The notes under the pieces were generated by a model that worked only from the letters and a program-made list of their open reading frames with translations, did no database searches and was not told where the DNA came from. Positions 50,346 to 61,754 of a stretch of 64,000 nt of DNA are shown one piece after another. Origin of the DNA: Diphasiastrum complanatum (taxonomy: Eukaryota > Streptophyta > Lycopodiopsida > Lycopodiales > Lycopodiaceae); contig CM055097.1 of assembly GCA_029204225.1 (NCBI GenBank), forward strand, positions 38,925,106 to 38,989,105, written 5' to 3'. A program made the translations under genes and the position numbers. The first letter of the stretch is position 1, and the number at the start of each line of letters is the position of its first letter.

Positions 50346-51600
50346 TTGAAGTTACTTTCAAGTTTCTGCTACAATGAAAAAGCTTTCTACTACAATGCAA
50401 GGAAATGGGGGTGCTGACTGAAAGATGACCTACAGTGGAGTGGGCAGCTGTGGAAACTGATGCATTAACTACTACCTGCTGGAGGAGGCAGCTGTGGAAA
50501 CTGACCTCTGGAGTGCCAAATGAAGACAACAATGACATGGTTTGAAAATCGAGGTGGGAAACCTGACCCAGAAACGGATCAGGCCACTTTCTTTCCTGCT
50601 GTTGAAGGATCGGGCCCCACTCAGAACCAGAATTGTCATCAAGGATGGGCTATATGAAAAGAGCGTCTAATGGGTGGGGTATCTCATAGCTTCTCCTCTG
50701 CCTCCTTCGTCGCTCTCCATTGCCCTATCAGCTCATACGTTTCCAACGGGAGCCTTCCTAGCTACTTCAAGCGATCCGTCTATGTGTTGGAGCTGAGCTC
50801 ATGTTTGAAAGTTCCATTCAATTAGACTGTAGACATACTGGAGAGCACGTACAATTAAGTAAAAAAATAAAGCAATGGATTGAAAGGAAAAAAAACAATA
50901 ATTCTAGTCATCTTCTGAGAACGACCTAGGAAACAAGGACCATGCTCATAATTCTTGCCAAGTCTACCTGGGTCCTGCTCTAATGTAAAAGCAGCACCTG
51001 TCAATGGAGTGGTTCTAGGTGTCATGGGGAGAAAGGGGCAGGGTCTAGATTTGTCACCTTAAAAGTGAATCAAGCGGCTCGGCTGCTTCACCCACTGCAA
51101 TTGCCTCTCATAGTGGGGTAGGGCAGGGGAGCTCAGACGAAGCTACGTAGGATGAATGAGAAACTCAGAAATGCTTGTAAATTCGTCATTGTGGTAAAAG
51201 ATTCTCTAAAAATAATGTTTGAGACATTAATGAAGGTGAAGTCATAGCTACTCTGAGAAACGCATATAGCTACTTTTCAAAAGCATAATTACCATAGATA
51301 AAACGCTAAAACCAACTTCGATCTATAGCATGAATCTAATAGAATAACTGAAAATTAACCTAGGACCCAGGTCTAGTAACACCCTCACTGATCCAGCTGG
51401 AAATCAGGAATTAAAGATTTTTCTTTCTTGCTATCAATAGCTGCAAGGCCTCGTAATGGGCTTGTGTATCCTCAGTGCACCTCTGTTGAAATGAGCTGTA
51501 TCATGTTTGTTCTAAACTCTACTCTTTTTAAGTTAAATTCATAAAATGCTGGTACACTTTTCTGCTGCTTTGTTGCTTCAGAAAAAGTAAATCTAACAAC
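50346..51600. other. Spacer without recognisable genes
   Basis: Unique-looking sequence of higher complexity than the element-rich parts. I see no confident exon. Confidence 0.4.
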
Positions 51601-51606
51601 GATGCC

Positions 51607-51695
51607 TCACTGTTTTCTGATATAGCCTGCATCAACAGACTCAATAACAGCTCGAGATGCATTGCGCATTGCAAAGCTGTTATCATTATTGAATG
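51607..51695 (-). other. Possible terminal exon of an unknown gene
   Basis: The minus strand has a plausible 3' splice site (ATAACAG) followed by an open frame, FAMRNASRAVIESVDAGYIR, then KQ and TGA at 51609-51607. It looks protein-like but is too short to assign, and no upstream exon was joined. Confidence 0.25.
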
Positions 51696-52137
51696 CAGGC
51701 AATTACAGCCGGCCTCTACGAGGCTCAAAGGAGTAACTTCCATTTTCTCAGAGTAAAGATGGTATAGACTTAACTCTCATACTCTTCAGAATTCGTATAA
51801 TTCAACATAGGTCCAATTCCAGTGAAGCTCTATCACCAAGAATAACATGTAATGATGCAAACCCTCCTGAGAGAAGCAAAGCAAGCCCATAAATTTTGGT
51901 CTCATATTAGACCTTTCAATTTTCTGAATATTATTCTAAAGCTTAAAAAATGGAAAATATATAGTTACATTCTGCTGCAGAGGTACAAAAATATAACTAG
52001 ATCCTCTCTTATGATCTGAGAAGAAAAATGGGCTGCTGCTACATCTGCTTGAATGCAACACATAGTAGCTTGACAGTGTGGCTGAAGCCTACATTCGGTG
52101 GCTCTTCGTTGATTTTAGCAAATTAGACAAGGGCCAT

Positions 52138-52370
52138 TTACTTGAGAAAATTAGACGCAGGGTAAAGAGCAGAAAAAATTAAGGGCAAGCCAAGACAGCA
52201 TTTCCCAACAGCAGCTACAGTTCTTGCCAAGAAAAACAACTGAAGTAAATGAACCATCTGTCGCAGATTTGACTTGAAAAGGTCACCTCTCCCAAGTTTT
52301 GGGCTACCTTCAGAATAACCAGCTTTTGAAAACTCCAGTTGAAGGGGTAACAAACTACACACAAACAAAA
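52138..52370 (-). other. Open frame of unknown value
   Basis: A 76-codon frame with GYSEGSPKLGRGDLFKSNLR and a hydrophobic stretch. It lies downstream of the 52.6-53.4 kb gene on the same strand, so it may be its 3' region or unrelated. No family recognised. Confidence 0.2.
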
Positions 52371-52558
52371 ATATTATGGAGTCTATAGCCCCAGAACAAG
52401 GCTGGAGGGAAAGTTGACTTGCATGAGGCTGTACATATTTCTTCCTCCTTTTTTGTTATAACTTTTGTTCCCCTTCTAATCCACGTGACAGAAAGGTGAT
52501 CACAGTGAGAGAAAATCGAAGTTAGTATAATCCTGTTCTAGATTCCTTGAAAACAGAG

Positions 52559-53418
52559 CTAAAATGAAAGAGATTCCATGGATAATTTCTTCTTGGGTTG
52601 CGAATGGCATTTCTGTGACACCCGATTCAGCCGGTTTTGTAGTTTCTGTACCCGATTCATCTCTTGCAAAAATGAGAAGACTGAGCTACATAGTTTGAAG
52701 CATCTCCTTAAAACTGAAACTATTGGCATGCAATATTGAAATTTCTGATAACGATCCTCTTGTCGACCGTGTTCGCAATCGACCATTGCTGCCTGCACGT
52801 AAGCTCGTGCCGCCTGCTCCACCAGATGATTTTTGATAGGAGTACGAGGACTACCAGAACAAGCAACTTCACAGAGCACATGAGACTGCTGGGAATGGGA
52901 ATTTTCCATCTCTGTGAAAATAACGTCACGCAGACTTGTATAACCCACAGGCTCTATCTCACAGCTCACCATCTCACAGCTCACCATTTCTGTAGCAGGA
53001 TTCAGTTCCCAGCTTGCAACTCTCTTCGTCTTCGGGGATATGGAAGACTGATGGAACAAAGCTTGCAACTGTTTATCAATCCTCATTTTGTTGCTATGAA
53101 ACCCAAGTGATTCAATCATAGCCTTACCATCTGCTTTGCCACCTGCCCTGCAGCACAATTGAAGGAACAACTGACTGATCGGCAGAGAGAATGCCAATGG
53201 GCAAGTGATTAAGCATGCAGCCAAGAAGCAGTGTCTATGAATTATGTCCCAGCTGCAATGTTTGAGGGAAAGATGAGCTGAAAAGAAGAGATGGGCAGTG
53301 CCTATGCAGCAGCATACAGAGGAAATCAATGCTGAAATGCTTGCAAAATGCCAATTTGCGGCATACCCACTACCCAGAATTCCTTGGATCTGCAAAAAAG
53401 GTTGAAAAAAGACGCCAT
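52559..53418 (-). CDS. Hypothetical protein, probable two-exon gene
   Basis: Exon 2 (53142-52559) is a long open frame: GGKADGKAMIESLGFHSNKM, RIDKQLQALFHQSS, SKLNP-like linker, LVEQAARAYVQAAMVDCE, PIVSVLRRCFKLCSSVFSFL and a basic tail ending MESLSF. A start ATG at 53418-53416 gives MASFFNLFCRSKEFWVV, and splicing from G|GTATGC (53367/53366) to GGGCAG|GT (53143/53142) keeps the frame, for about 211 residues. The frame also reads through the putative intron without stop, so a single longer exon without an ATG is the alternative. EMVSC is repeated in tandem near the middle. No known domain recognised. The conserved-looking Lys/Arg/Leu helix composition suggests a small plant-specific protein. 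Exon boundaries are inferred. Confidence 0.5.
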
Positions 53419-53523
53419 GGATTGACAGAAAGAGGTTGGATTACGATCTCTGAGCCAGGCAACCGAGGTTTAGATGGGGCTTAATCGCGCTACCCACTTT
53501 ACACTCCTCCACTTGGATTAACG

Positions 53524-53936
53524 ACACGTGTCATTTTGCCGATCATCACTCATACGTGGCAAGATCTGAACGTTTTGGATGAAATCCTACGGTGGTGGGG
53601 TGATCAAACTCCAGAGCCTTTGGAGTTCAGATCTTTCTCTGTTCGCGTGTTTGAATTGCACCATGGGGGCACGACATACTCTAACCGTGACCGTCTGGAT
53701 CTCCGACACGTGGCAAATCCTGCCACTTAGACTCTTCTCAATGGCTGATCACGGAAACGTGGCTGAATCTGACACGCTGGGGATGAATTCCAACGGTGGC
53801 GAGCTTAGACCGGCCGGTGCCGAGGGACATACGAATGACGAGACAGGCCCAGGTAGGCCAGGGACAGACAGAAGGCACGGCGAAGTGATAAGAAAAAGAA
53901 GCATGGGCGTGGGCCAATGACATTTGGCCACGTGGC
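53524..53936. promoter_or_regulatory. Cluster of ACGT boxes and a repeated palindrome
   Basis: ACGTG-core boxes at 53525 (ACACGTGT), 53554 (ACGTGGC), 53707 (CACGTGGC), 53757 (ACGTGGC) and 53928 (CCACGTGGC) match plant G-box/ABRE sites bound by bZIP and bHLH factors. Two copies of CGtttTGGATgaaATCCtACGG-like sequence (53571-53592 and 53776-53797) follow two of the boxes. The cluster begins about 105 bp upstream of the ATG at 53418. Confidence 0.55.
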
Positions 53937-53949
53937 TATACAGGCCGTA

Positions 53950-54259
53950 TTTTTCCCTGCCCTAAGGGACTGTGACATTGTACAAGTGTCTATTCTAATG
54001 TAGTCTCTATTACATACACATTTCATAAAACAAAAACACCAACAAATGCTTTGCAAAACCTCTCCCAAAAAATTTAGATTGCTTTTGCTATGTGGTTGCA
54101 TTCTCCACTACCCACATTTCATCTTTGTGCATCTAGCCTTCGAGGACCTCGTGTAGTAAGCACCCTTTATCTCGGCCTAGTTCCTAAACCCTCAGGTTCA
54201 AGGATTCCAGAAACAAGCCAACGGGTCATGGCCACGACTAAGCGTTGCGGATCTACAGA
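53950..54259. other. No recognisable gene
   Basis: Unique-looking sequence between the ACGT cluster and the minisatellite; no domain or element ends. Confidence 0.4.
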
Positions 54260-54565
54260 GCACTTGCTGTTCAAATTGAGTCATGACTCAATGCTATGCA
54301 GATTGTCCCAGATCCTAGTCGGATAGTCTTTACCAAGGTTGCCTGGTTATTGAGGACTATATAGACCACTTGCCATTCAAATTGAATAATGACTCATTGC
54401 TATGTGGACTCTCCCAATCCTAGTCGAATAGTCTTTAGCAAGCCCTCTTGAGGACCCTACAAACCACTTGCCATTCAAATTGAGTAATGACTCAATGCTA
54501 TGTAGACTCTCCCAAATCCTAGTTGCGGATAGTCTTTAGCAAGGCCTCTTTGGTTATTAGTTACA
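54260..54565. repeat. Minisatellite, three units of about 100 bp
   Basis: CACTTGC(T/C)(G/A)TTCAAATTGA recurs at 54260, 54366 and 54464. Each is followed by a TGACTCA-like palindrome, GCTATG(C/T), CTCCCA, CCTAGTCG and ATAGTCTTTA(C/G)CAAG. Confidence 0.85.
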
Positions 54566-55623
54566 AAGATAAATTATTAAAGCAAGATTACAACAAGACC
54601 CCATTCAAAGGATTTGCATGAGGGATTAATATATGTTGTAGAAGTGTATTAAATAATGCTAAGATCTACATTTTGGTGATACACCATTCCCAAGCAATGC
54701 ACGTGGATTGTCAACACAATCTACTTCCATCTCCAGCCTTTATTCTTAAAACTTTTATGGGCCATGCTCATATAGAAGATTATGAGTTTCAAAAGCCCAT
54801 CTTATCTTTCTTTTGGCATAATAGGAATCAGAGAGCCCGTAAAGAAATCTCCTATAGCTTATTATGAAAGTCTAGAAGAAAATTACAGTCCATAACAAGT
54901 GACAATTGTGGGCCATATAAAAGTTTACTCGTAAAAAGAGGTCCCCCCTTACCATCCTTTACACTTGGAAAATGTGACCTTGACACCCAATTCAACTTTA
55001 GCTCAATTATAGCTCGGCCTAACAACCTTGCCATAATTTTACAGTCATTCTACCGTGTGCTAAGATCACTAAAAGTAGCATTTCTCATTACATACTTGTA
55101 TCTTCGAAGGTTTCATCCATCTACAAGGGTGAGCTCCATTCAATGAGATAACCATCAACAACTTCTCTAGCTACCAATTTCAATTCTAGCATAGTATGGA
55201 CAAACTTTAGGTGTTTACTTTCTTTGAGCCTATTCAGAGTGACTTGCCATTTGAGGTTTATTGTCGCTTGAAAGTTGGCCATTACATATACTAGCATCAA
55301 TAATATTGCTCTCTGGGATGTTGGCTTCACCCTCCCCTAGCACACAACATGTCTGCCACTAATATATATCTAGCATGTTTGGATTATGTTTTCTAAATTT
55401 ATTTATATTTATTTTTTATGAAATACAAGAACATAAAGTGAATTGATATGGAAGCCAATTTCGCTTAAGGTGTATTTTTATTTCACTTTGGTAAACAATA
55501 AAATAGTTTAATGTTGGTAACTACAATACATAATACCCTCATGCAAGTATCCTAAATCTTAGGGTTGCAAAAACTGAACGTGGAACTCGAGATAGAGGGG
55601 AAAATGACCCCCAAAAAAAGCGG

Positions 55624-55655
<32 letters not shown>

Positions 55656-56238
55656 GAGAATTTCCTCAACTTGAAGTTGGGGCATGTAATGAGTGAGGGT
55701 CAAGGTTAAATTGATACAAAAAGTCCTCTTGTCATTACCATCCAAGCTCCAATGATAGCGATGATTTGGGTACGTTAAGGAGAGTTTTTAGTACTTGAAG
55801 ACCAATCTAGAGGTGCTACATCTTTCGAGAAACATGCCCCATGCTATCTTTTTAGCTCAACCTTTGGTAGCTATGTAGTGGTCACAAGCTAGAGACCTCC
55901 AAACACAATCAGTTTTTGAACAAGTAATTTCTGTGAAAAATTGTCAACAAGTTTAATTGTTTATTTGGCGATTTTGAGACCAAGACGAATTCTCAACTTA
56001 GAGATGGATTCATATTTGTCAATAAAGGCTGTACTATTTTTGGCAAGTAGGTAAGTGGATGAGGTCGGATTTGGACCCATTCTAGCTAAATATGATACAT
56101 TGCATCTATACTAGAATTTCTAGGTTTTTGATGAAGTACCAAGAAGTTATTATTTAAGGCAAGTTTAGGGCAATTGGCCAAATGACATTTTAGCAGCTAT
56201 AAATAGCAGTACCTACATGGAGAACATATCATTGTATT
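54566..56238. other. Spacer with a short (GA)n tract
   Basis: A GA microsatellite of about 36 bp lies at 55624-55659. No domain-bearing frames found. Confidence 0.4.
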
Positions 56239-57345
56239 TATAAAGTCCTCAATCCAAGGATCCTATTCTAAGCATGCCAAACACAAGCAACATAAGGGAA
56301 CCTGATGGTGGACAAACCAACCCAACCAAACCTAGATCGAACGGATCTAGCCCCCAAGCTATGGATAAATCACTCAGAGTGGAATGAGGCATCACACCAA
56401 CAACATTCTGCCACCGGTCATGCTATCAAGCATACACTAGTGAGAGCCCAATAGGTATACTTATACTCTCCAAGGCCCATGCACCACTAGTAGTGCACTG
56501 TGACACCTCACTAGACACCTCTGTAGCCTATCCGGGTCACGTCATCCAGTTCCCCCATGACTCACTGATAGATCCATACAAAACCACCATCAAGTGTTTA
56601 GGCCTACAACCATTAATTATGACCATGTACACATAAGGGCCCCAATTCCCTTATAGTCACAATTAACTTACGGGTTGTTGGTCTACCGGTCCTTAGCGTG
56701 GACACGCTACTCAAGACTAGTCATGGGCATGACAATCTTCCCCCCTTATTCAATTTCTGTCCTCAAAACTTAAAACTAGGAAAGTTCCTCCTTAAGCTTC
56801 CTTCCTATTCCCAGGAATCATCATCGTCTGTACATCCCTTCTATCGAACCAGATGCTCGGTAACTATACGATTTCTCAATCGTTTAGTTCTTGTATCCAA
56901 GATCTTTCCGGGTTCAAGCGGAGACACACCCGATGATTCATCCAATAGGTCCAATCGATCTCCAAATCCAAGATGCTCTCCTTCACGTAGACTCTTTCAG
57001 AGACATCTTACGTGAAATACGGGATGCACTTGAGATTTATCCGGGGGTTCCGATTGGTAAGCTAAGGATCCGATCTTTTTCAAGATCTTAAACGGTCCTC
57101 TATATCTAGAGGACGATCAGTAATGCTAGCCGGTACACATTACACTTGAATCCATCGAGATTCTCAAAAAATACCGAACCCCCCACTTGGAAGTCTCTCG
57201 GTGATCTTTTCAGACTTGCATAAAGTTGGTCCCCATCCTGGGTACACTAGACATTCTCACATGCAATCCGTAGCATTTCCTGCATATCATGTAAGAAATC
57301 CGCTACTTTCTGAACTTTGAACGCTCGAGTCTCTACCGCAATGGG
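56239..57345 (-). mobile_element. 3' end of a gypsy chromovirus: LTR, PPT, chromodomain
   Basis: LTR 56239-56734 on the minus strand starts TGTCATGCCCATGACTAG and ends ...GGACTTTATA. The polypurine tract AAGGGGGGAAGAT (56747-56735) lies beside it. Farther right, 56903-56811 encodes ILDTRTKRLRNRIVTEHLVR, a TAG where Trp is expected, then KGCTDDDDSWE, a chromodomain that in the family targets integration to marked chromatin. The span 57340-57080 holds integrase C-terminal remnants (GSVFFENLDGFKCNVYRLA). Frames are broken, and the rest of pol is absent. Confidence 0.8.
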
Positions 57346-57389
57346 TGACCCGCATGCGTGCATGTGGCCAGTGGGCCAAGTTTTGTACA

Positions 57390-57408
57390 TGATATCAGAG
57401 CCAATGGG
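57390..57408 (+). other. Primer-binding-site-like sequence
   Basis: TGATATCAGAGCCAATGGG on the plus strand differs by one base from the tRNA-Met site and follows ...TTTTGTACA, a possible LTR end. The matching LTR body was not identified. Confidence 0.5.
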
Positions 57409-57454
57409 GGGTTCCTTTGCCTGTGCTTGCTTAAGTGGAGGTGTTACTGAATCT

Positions 57455-57690
57455 CAATGTGTTTTTTCTGAGCGTGAAATCGAGGATTCTTCATCATAGC
57501 AATACAACTCTTGCTATCACATTTAAGAATTGTTCGTTGATGTTCTTGGGAAGTTAAGAGATTATTGAGTAATCTCCTTAACCAGATAATTTCTTTGGTT
57601 GCTTGATATATTCACCAAACCACTAAGGATAAATTTGGATTCTGTAGAAGACAATTAAGAATAGTACATGACGAGATGTCATAGACATTT
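57455..57690. pseudogene. Copia RNase H pieces in opposite orientations
   Basis: Minus strand 57602-57455: ATKEIIWLRRLLNNL, CDSKSCIAMMKNPRFHA and KKHIEI. Plus strand 57603-57690: DIFTKPL, then KDKFGFCRRQLRIVHDEMS. Both belong to the C-terminal copia RNase H, but they meet head to head near 57600. Confidence 0.75.
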
Positions 57691-57706
57691 TGACTAAGTG
57701 GGAGTA

Positions 57707-57940
57707 TTAGAAATATGCACACATATAAGTATAGTCTAAATGTTTAACGGATTGTTATATTCCACGTGGACCAAGTTGGGTCCCCAACCGTCACACTTAA
57801 GACACGTCTCTTCGAACGTCGTCTCTCCTCTCTTGTATATATCGTTGTAAGAGCAGTTGCTCTCCATTCCATTCGTTATAATATATAACAACAGTCATTC
57901 TATTCACTCTCTCTCTCTCGTTTTCGCAATAAAAACAATA
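57707..57940 (+). repeat. 3' LTR (or part) of a plus-strand copia element
   Basis: It follows the polypurine tract AAGTGGGAGTA (57698-57708), as in many copia 3' ends (AAGTGGGAGATTG). It starts about TATTAGAAATATG. TATA box TATATAT at 57836-57842. A CT-rich stretch then an A-rich end near 57940; the right end is uncertain. Confidence 0.6.
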
Positions 57941-60540
57941 CGAACATAAGAACACTTATGCAAGCAATTTCACCATAATTTAAAGAAAGCAATGCAAAAA
58001 TATTATCACAAGCACTGAGAAGTTTCAATTTGGTCAAGTCTTTTATAATGTTAATCAAATCAACCATTAGATAGATTAAGACCAACAATCTCTCATAAAC
58101 CTTCAAGTTTGTAACACTCTTAGCACATGAAAACTAAACATTTAACAATACTGAATCTTCAGGCAGAAAACTAAAACGCGATTCAAACATCCTAATCTCT
58201 TTGAAAACGTAGCCGGGTCAATGGAACTTGTGGCACTCTCGGCACATGAAAACGAAACAAGAAAAAAAAACTCAACTTTCAAGCTTTAAGCAAGAATACC
58301 GTCTAACATCCTGATGGCTTTGACAATGCAATACAACAATGTGACTTGAAACGCTCTCAGCCTATGAAAATGCCATGCAATAATACTCTTATATATGTCA
58401 AGTTCAGGTGTGCCTGATCCCTTGCTATGAGATGTTATAGCATCGAAAGCAAGCATTCGGCACATCGACGAACTATGCACATCAAAATGAGCCAAGCGAC
58501 GGATTTGCACATAGGGAGATCGGCTTTCATGCTCCTTCAATACTTGTCCCTTTTTTGTTCTCATTCTCTTAGTTATAGCTTGCAATTGTAAGTGTTAGAT
58601 CTAAGCCAAATGCTTTAAGCCAACAAGGTTGATTTTCTTTCCTATTCAACCTTGGAACCCAAAGTGGCCAAGAGCTATGAAGGGTACAACGTCCACAAAC
58701 AGCCAAGATATAAGATTTAGAGACATATCTACCCTTTCATGCATTCTCTAGGATTAATTATAGTTTCAACCTTCCGTTAGGACGTAACATAAGCTTTGAA
58801 AGAAGTAGCTAGTGATAACTGCCACTTCTCCTAGCGTATGAGAGTTTCTTTGATCCGTAGATCACCTTCTTCCCCATCTAACCTCGCTAGACTACAACGG
58901 AATCAGTTCTTCCTTTTTACTTGCCCATAACACTCATAACGACAATGGATCTGTTGGACAGGTGGTAGAAAATTGTAACAAATTAAATGTTGCTTTGAGG
59001 GAAAAAAAACAAAGAATATGATTATTACTTTAATTGTGACCTACTTTATGAGAAGGCTACCTGGAACACAGATCATTTCATATTTTTGCGATTGCATTAT
59101 AGAAGATTAAAAGTCACATTAGTGGGAACCATAACATTGTAGAGAAATTTTTCTTATTTACATTTGCTAACAATGATGAAGCAATGAGAGTACTAACTTC
59201 AAGCCCATGCTTAACATGATTGAAAATTCTCATATGATGTCCTACTTAGAATATCTTGAAAAATATTTTGAAATGGCTAAAATATCATTTTGGAATTATT
59301 TGTTATTTTCTCCTTGAAAATTTAATTGCCTAAAGCAAAAATCACTTGTACCTTTCAATTTCTCTTATCCTAGTGGAGTTTAAAAATGTTTAGCCTCATC
59401 TCCGTTCAAATATATTTATACTCTCAAAATATAACAAAGTTATGCTAGAAGTAATTAAACTAAAACTTGAAAATAATTTACGAGAAAAATGTTAATTATC
59501 TAAGATCTTCTAAATTTTGAATTTGTTGTTAGAAAACAATTATAATGTAATTATGATCTATCCTCTACAATGAACAAGAACAAGTTTTTGGTTTGCAAAA
59601 AATAGAAGTGAATTCTATTAGACAGGAATGAAAATAATCATGGTGATTATTTTGAGAAGAGAATATATGTCCATAAAGGTAAGGGGTAAAAAAATGAAAT
59701 GAGTGGCTATAAGTAACTTCTCTAACATAGCCATGTAAGAAGAGAAGTATTATGATGGTTATTTTAATAAGAGAATATTGGTCCGTAAAAGTAAGATGGT
59801 GAAAATAAAAGCACTGGCTAGTAACATGTCTAGCATTGTAAGAACAAAAGCAAATAAAAAAGTATGTGAGCAAAAAGTAAAAGGAAGAAAATTTACCTAA
59901 TTGTAGGATGGGAGAACTTGGTAGAGTAGAAAAAGATCCATTCTTTATTGTCCTAATAAGCTCCACAAGATCATCTAGATACAATATAGCTAGAGTGATG
60001 CTAGAGTAACGAGAGAAACAGTAAAGATTAGAATTTGAAATGGTGGATACCAAGCCCTTGGAAAAAATATACTCATCAAAGTGGCCATATCAAGCACTAT
60101 TGAAATTTGTTTAATGATGACCTAGAAAACCATTGTACAATCACTCTTTACTGATGGGGGCAAGGTAGAAGGGAGAACGAGAACGAAGAAGGGAGCAGGA
60201 TTATTGCGGAACAACTCTCCCATTCTAGTCGGCTGCTAGGTGCAAAAACAGTCTAATAGACAGCTTATGCTAAAGATAATCATAACTTTATGTGTTTTGA
60301 TTGCCCAACAGGATCTTAAAAATTAGTTCATACTCTAAAACAAGAGTACAGTCCATGGAAGAGATTAGAGATGGTTTGTGTGTGGTACTACTGAAATCAG
60401 ATTCAATGTGAAGTATAGTTCTGAAATAAATGGAAGAGCAATATGATATCGGGAGTTCCTCAGGCATCAAAGACAGCCATCGTCTGATCAGAAACAAAGG
60501 AGTCGTAGACGTCCGTGTTCTGATCAGAGTGAGTATACAA
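57941..60540. other. Spacer without recognisable genes
   Basis: AT-rich. A 162-codon minus-strand frame at 59565-60053 is low-complexity and overlaps a tandem repeat, so it is not called. No element ends found. Confidence 0.4.
59630..59845. repeat. Diverged tandem repeat, about 110-bp unit
   Basis: AT(G)GTGATTATTTTGAGAAGA and ATGGTTATTTTAATAAGA start the two units (about 59638 and 59752). Both continue AGAATAT, GTCC(A/G)TAAA, GTAAG and end with CTGGCTA/TAGCA and GTAAGAA blocks. Confidence 0.6.
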
Positions 60541-61728
60541 GCGCGATCAAACAACAATGAAAGTGCATTCAATCACAAAAAGCATTCATCTACGTTGTAC
60601 ACAGATAAAAACGTGTTGCTGCTATATTACACTTAAGCACAATACAAATAGCAATTACCACCAAAAATTGACGGCGTAACTGGGAGGTTCAAATAATGTG
60701 TCTCATGGATATAGCAACCACTAATATGTGCTTGGATGATCTATTTATAGATTTCATCCGTGTATTAATTACATTGAATGTTTGTCACCTAATTGGGAAA
60801 GTCGTTGTACTTGGAAGTATATGGCTTCTGTGACAACTATACATAGTGTATACGGTCAACAAATCAGGATCGTTGACGTGGATGAGGACATCGCAAATTC
60901 ATGTCACTTCGCAAGATTTTGCGAAGTAACGTGGAAACGAACCTCGTTCATTTTAGACGATCTTTGGCATTTTTCTCTCTCTTTGGGTTTTGCAAAAAAG
61001 GCTGAAGATGTCCTTAATAAGTTTAAGGCGCCCTTAGAAAGTTGAAGGTGCCCTCAGAAAAGGAAAGATCTCTATAACAGTTTGGCTTTCTCGCATCCTT
61101 CGGGAAAATGTGAAGAAGTCGAAGGTACCTTTAAAACAACTTGAAGGTGCCCTTAAAAAGTTGGTGAAGGTGCCCTCAGAAAAGCGAAGATGTCTTAACA
61201 GTAACTTTCTTGCGCTTTTCGGAGAAAGCGAAGAAGCCGAAGGTACCTTTAAAACAACTTGAAGGTGCCCTTAAAAAGTTGGCGAAGGTGCCTTTAATAG
61301 TTTAACTCTTAAAAATAGAGGACCTCATGGAATTTAACCTTTCTCGCATTTATCGAAAAAATTTGAAAGAAGGCCGAAGGTGCTGAAAAATAGTTAAACT
61401 TTTGAATTGTGAATAAGTTAACTTCTTCAAAATAATTGAACGAAAGAAGTTGAAGGCAAGTTTTGCAGTTTTTCAGAAGAGTGCGAAAAATGCGAACTGT
61501 GCGACACTTAGTGTATTTTTGCAGACTGTTTGAAAAATGATGTAAATATGCAGACTTGTTCTAAATGTAAGTTTGTGGAAGTCCTTGAAGATGGCCAAGT
61601 CTTCAATGACTTCAAGCTATTAAATTTAACATCTGATCTTAAATTTATAATGGAATTGGTACCCTTTGCTGGCAATCAACCGGAAGTCCGTTGTAGATGT
61701 TCTTCAACTGTGGGCTTAACTTCCAACA
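60540..61728 (-). repeat. 3' LTR of the 61.8-64 kb copia element
   Basis: The minus strand starts TGTTGGAAGTTAAGCC at 61728, directly after the polypurine tract TTAAGGGGGAC (61739-61729). A TATA-type box (CTATAAATAG on minus) is at 60750-60741, about 980 bp in. The left end is a guess because the other LTR lies outside the window. Confidence 0.7.
61044..61310 (-). repeat. Tandem repeat in the LTR U3, about 120-bp unit
   Basis: GAAGGTGCC(C/T)T begins units at 61044, 61166 and 61284. Each full unit has CAGAAAAG, CTTCGGA-like, GAAGAAG(T/C)CGAAGGTACC and ACAACTTGAAGGTGCCC. The array lies 290-560 bp upstream of the TATA box in the transcript sense, an enhancer-like position. Confidence 0.8.
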
Positions 61729-61754
61729 GTCCCCCTTAAGGTCACAGTTGGTGC

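Noticed and set aside
53738-53931. Short minus-strand frames in the ACGT-box cluster
   Set aside because: They overlap each other in several frames and coincide with promoter-like repeats.
59565-60053. 162-codon minus-strand frame
   Set aside because: Low-complexity Phe/Ser/Tyr/Ile content over an AT-rich tandem repeat. Probably chance.
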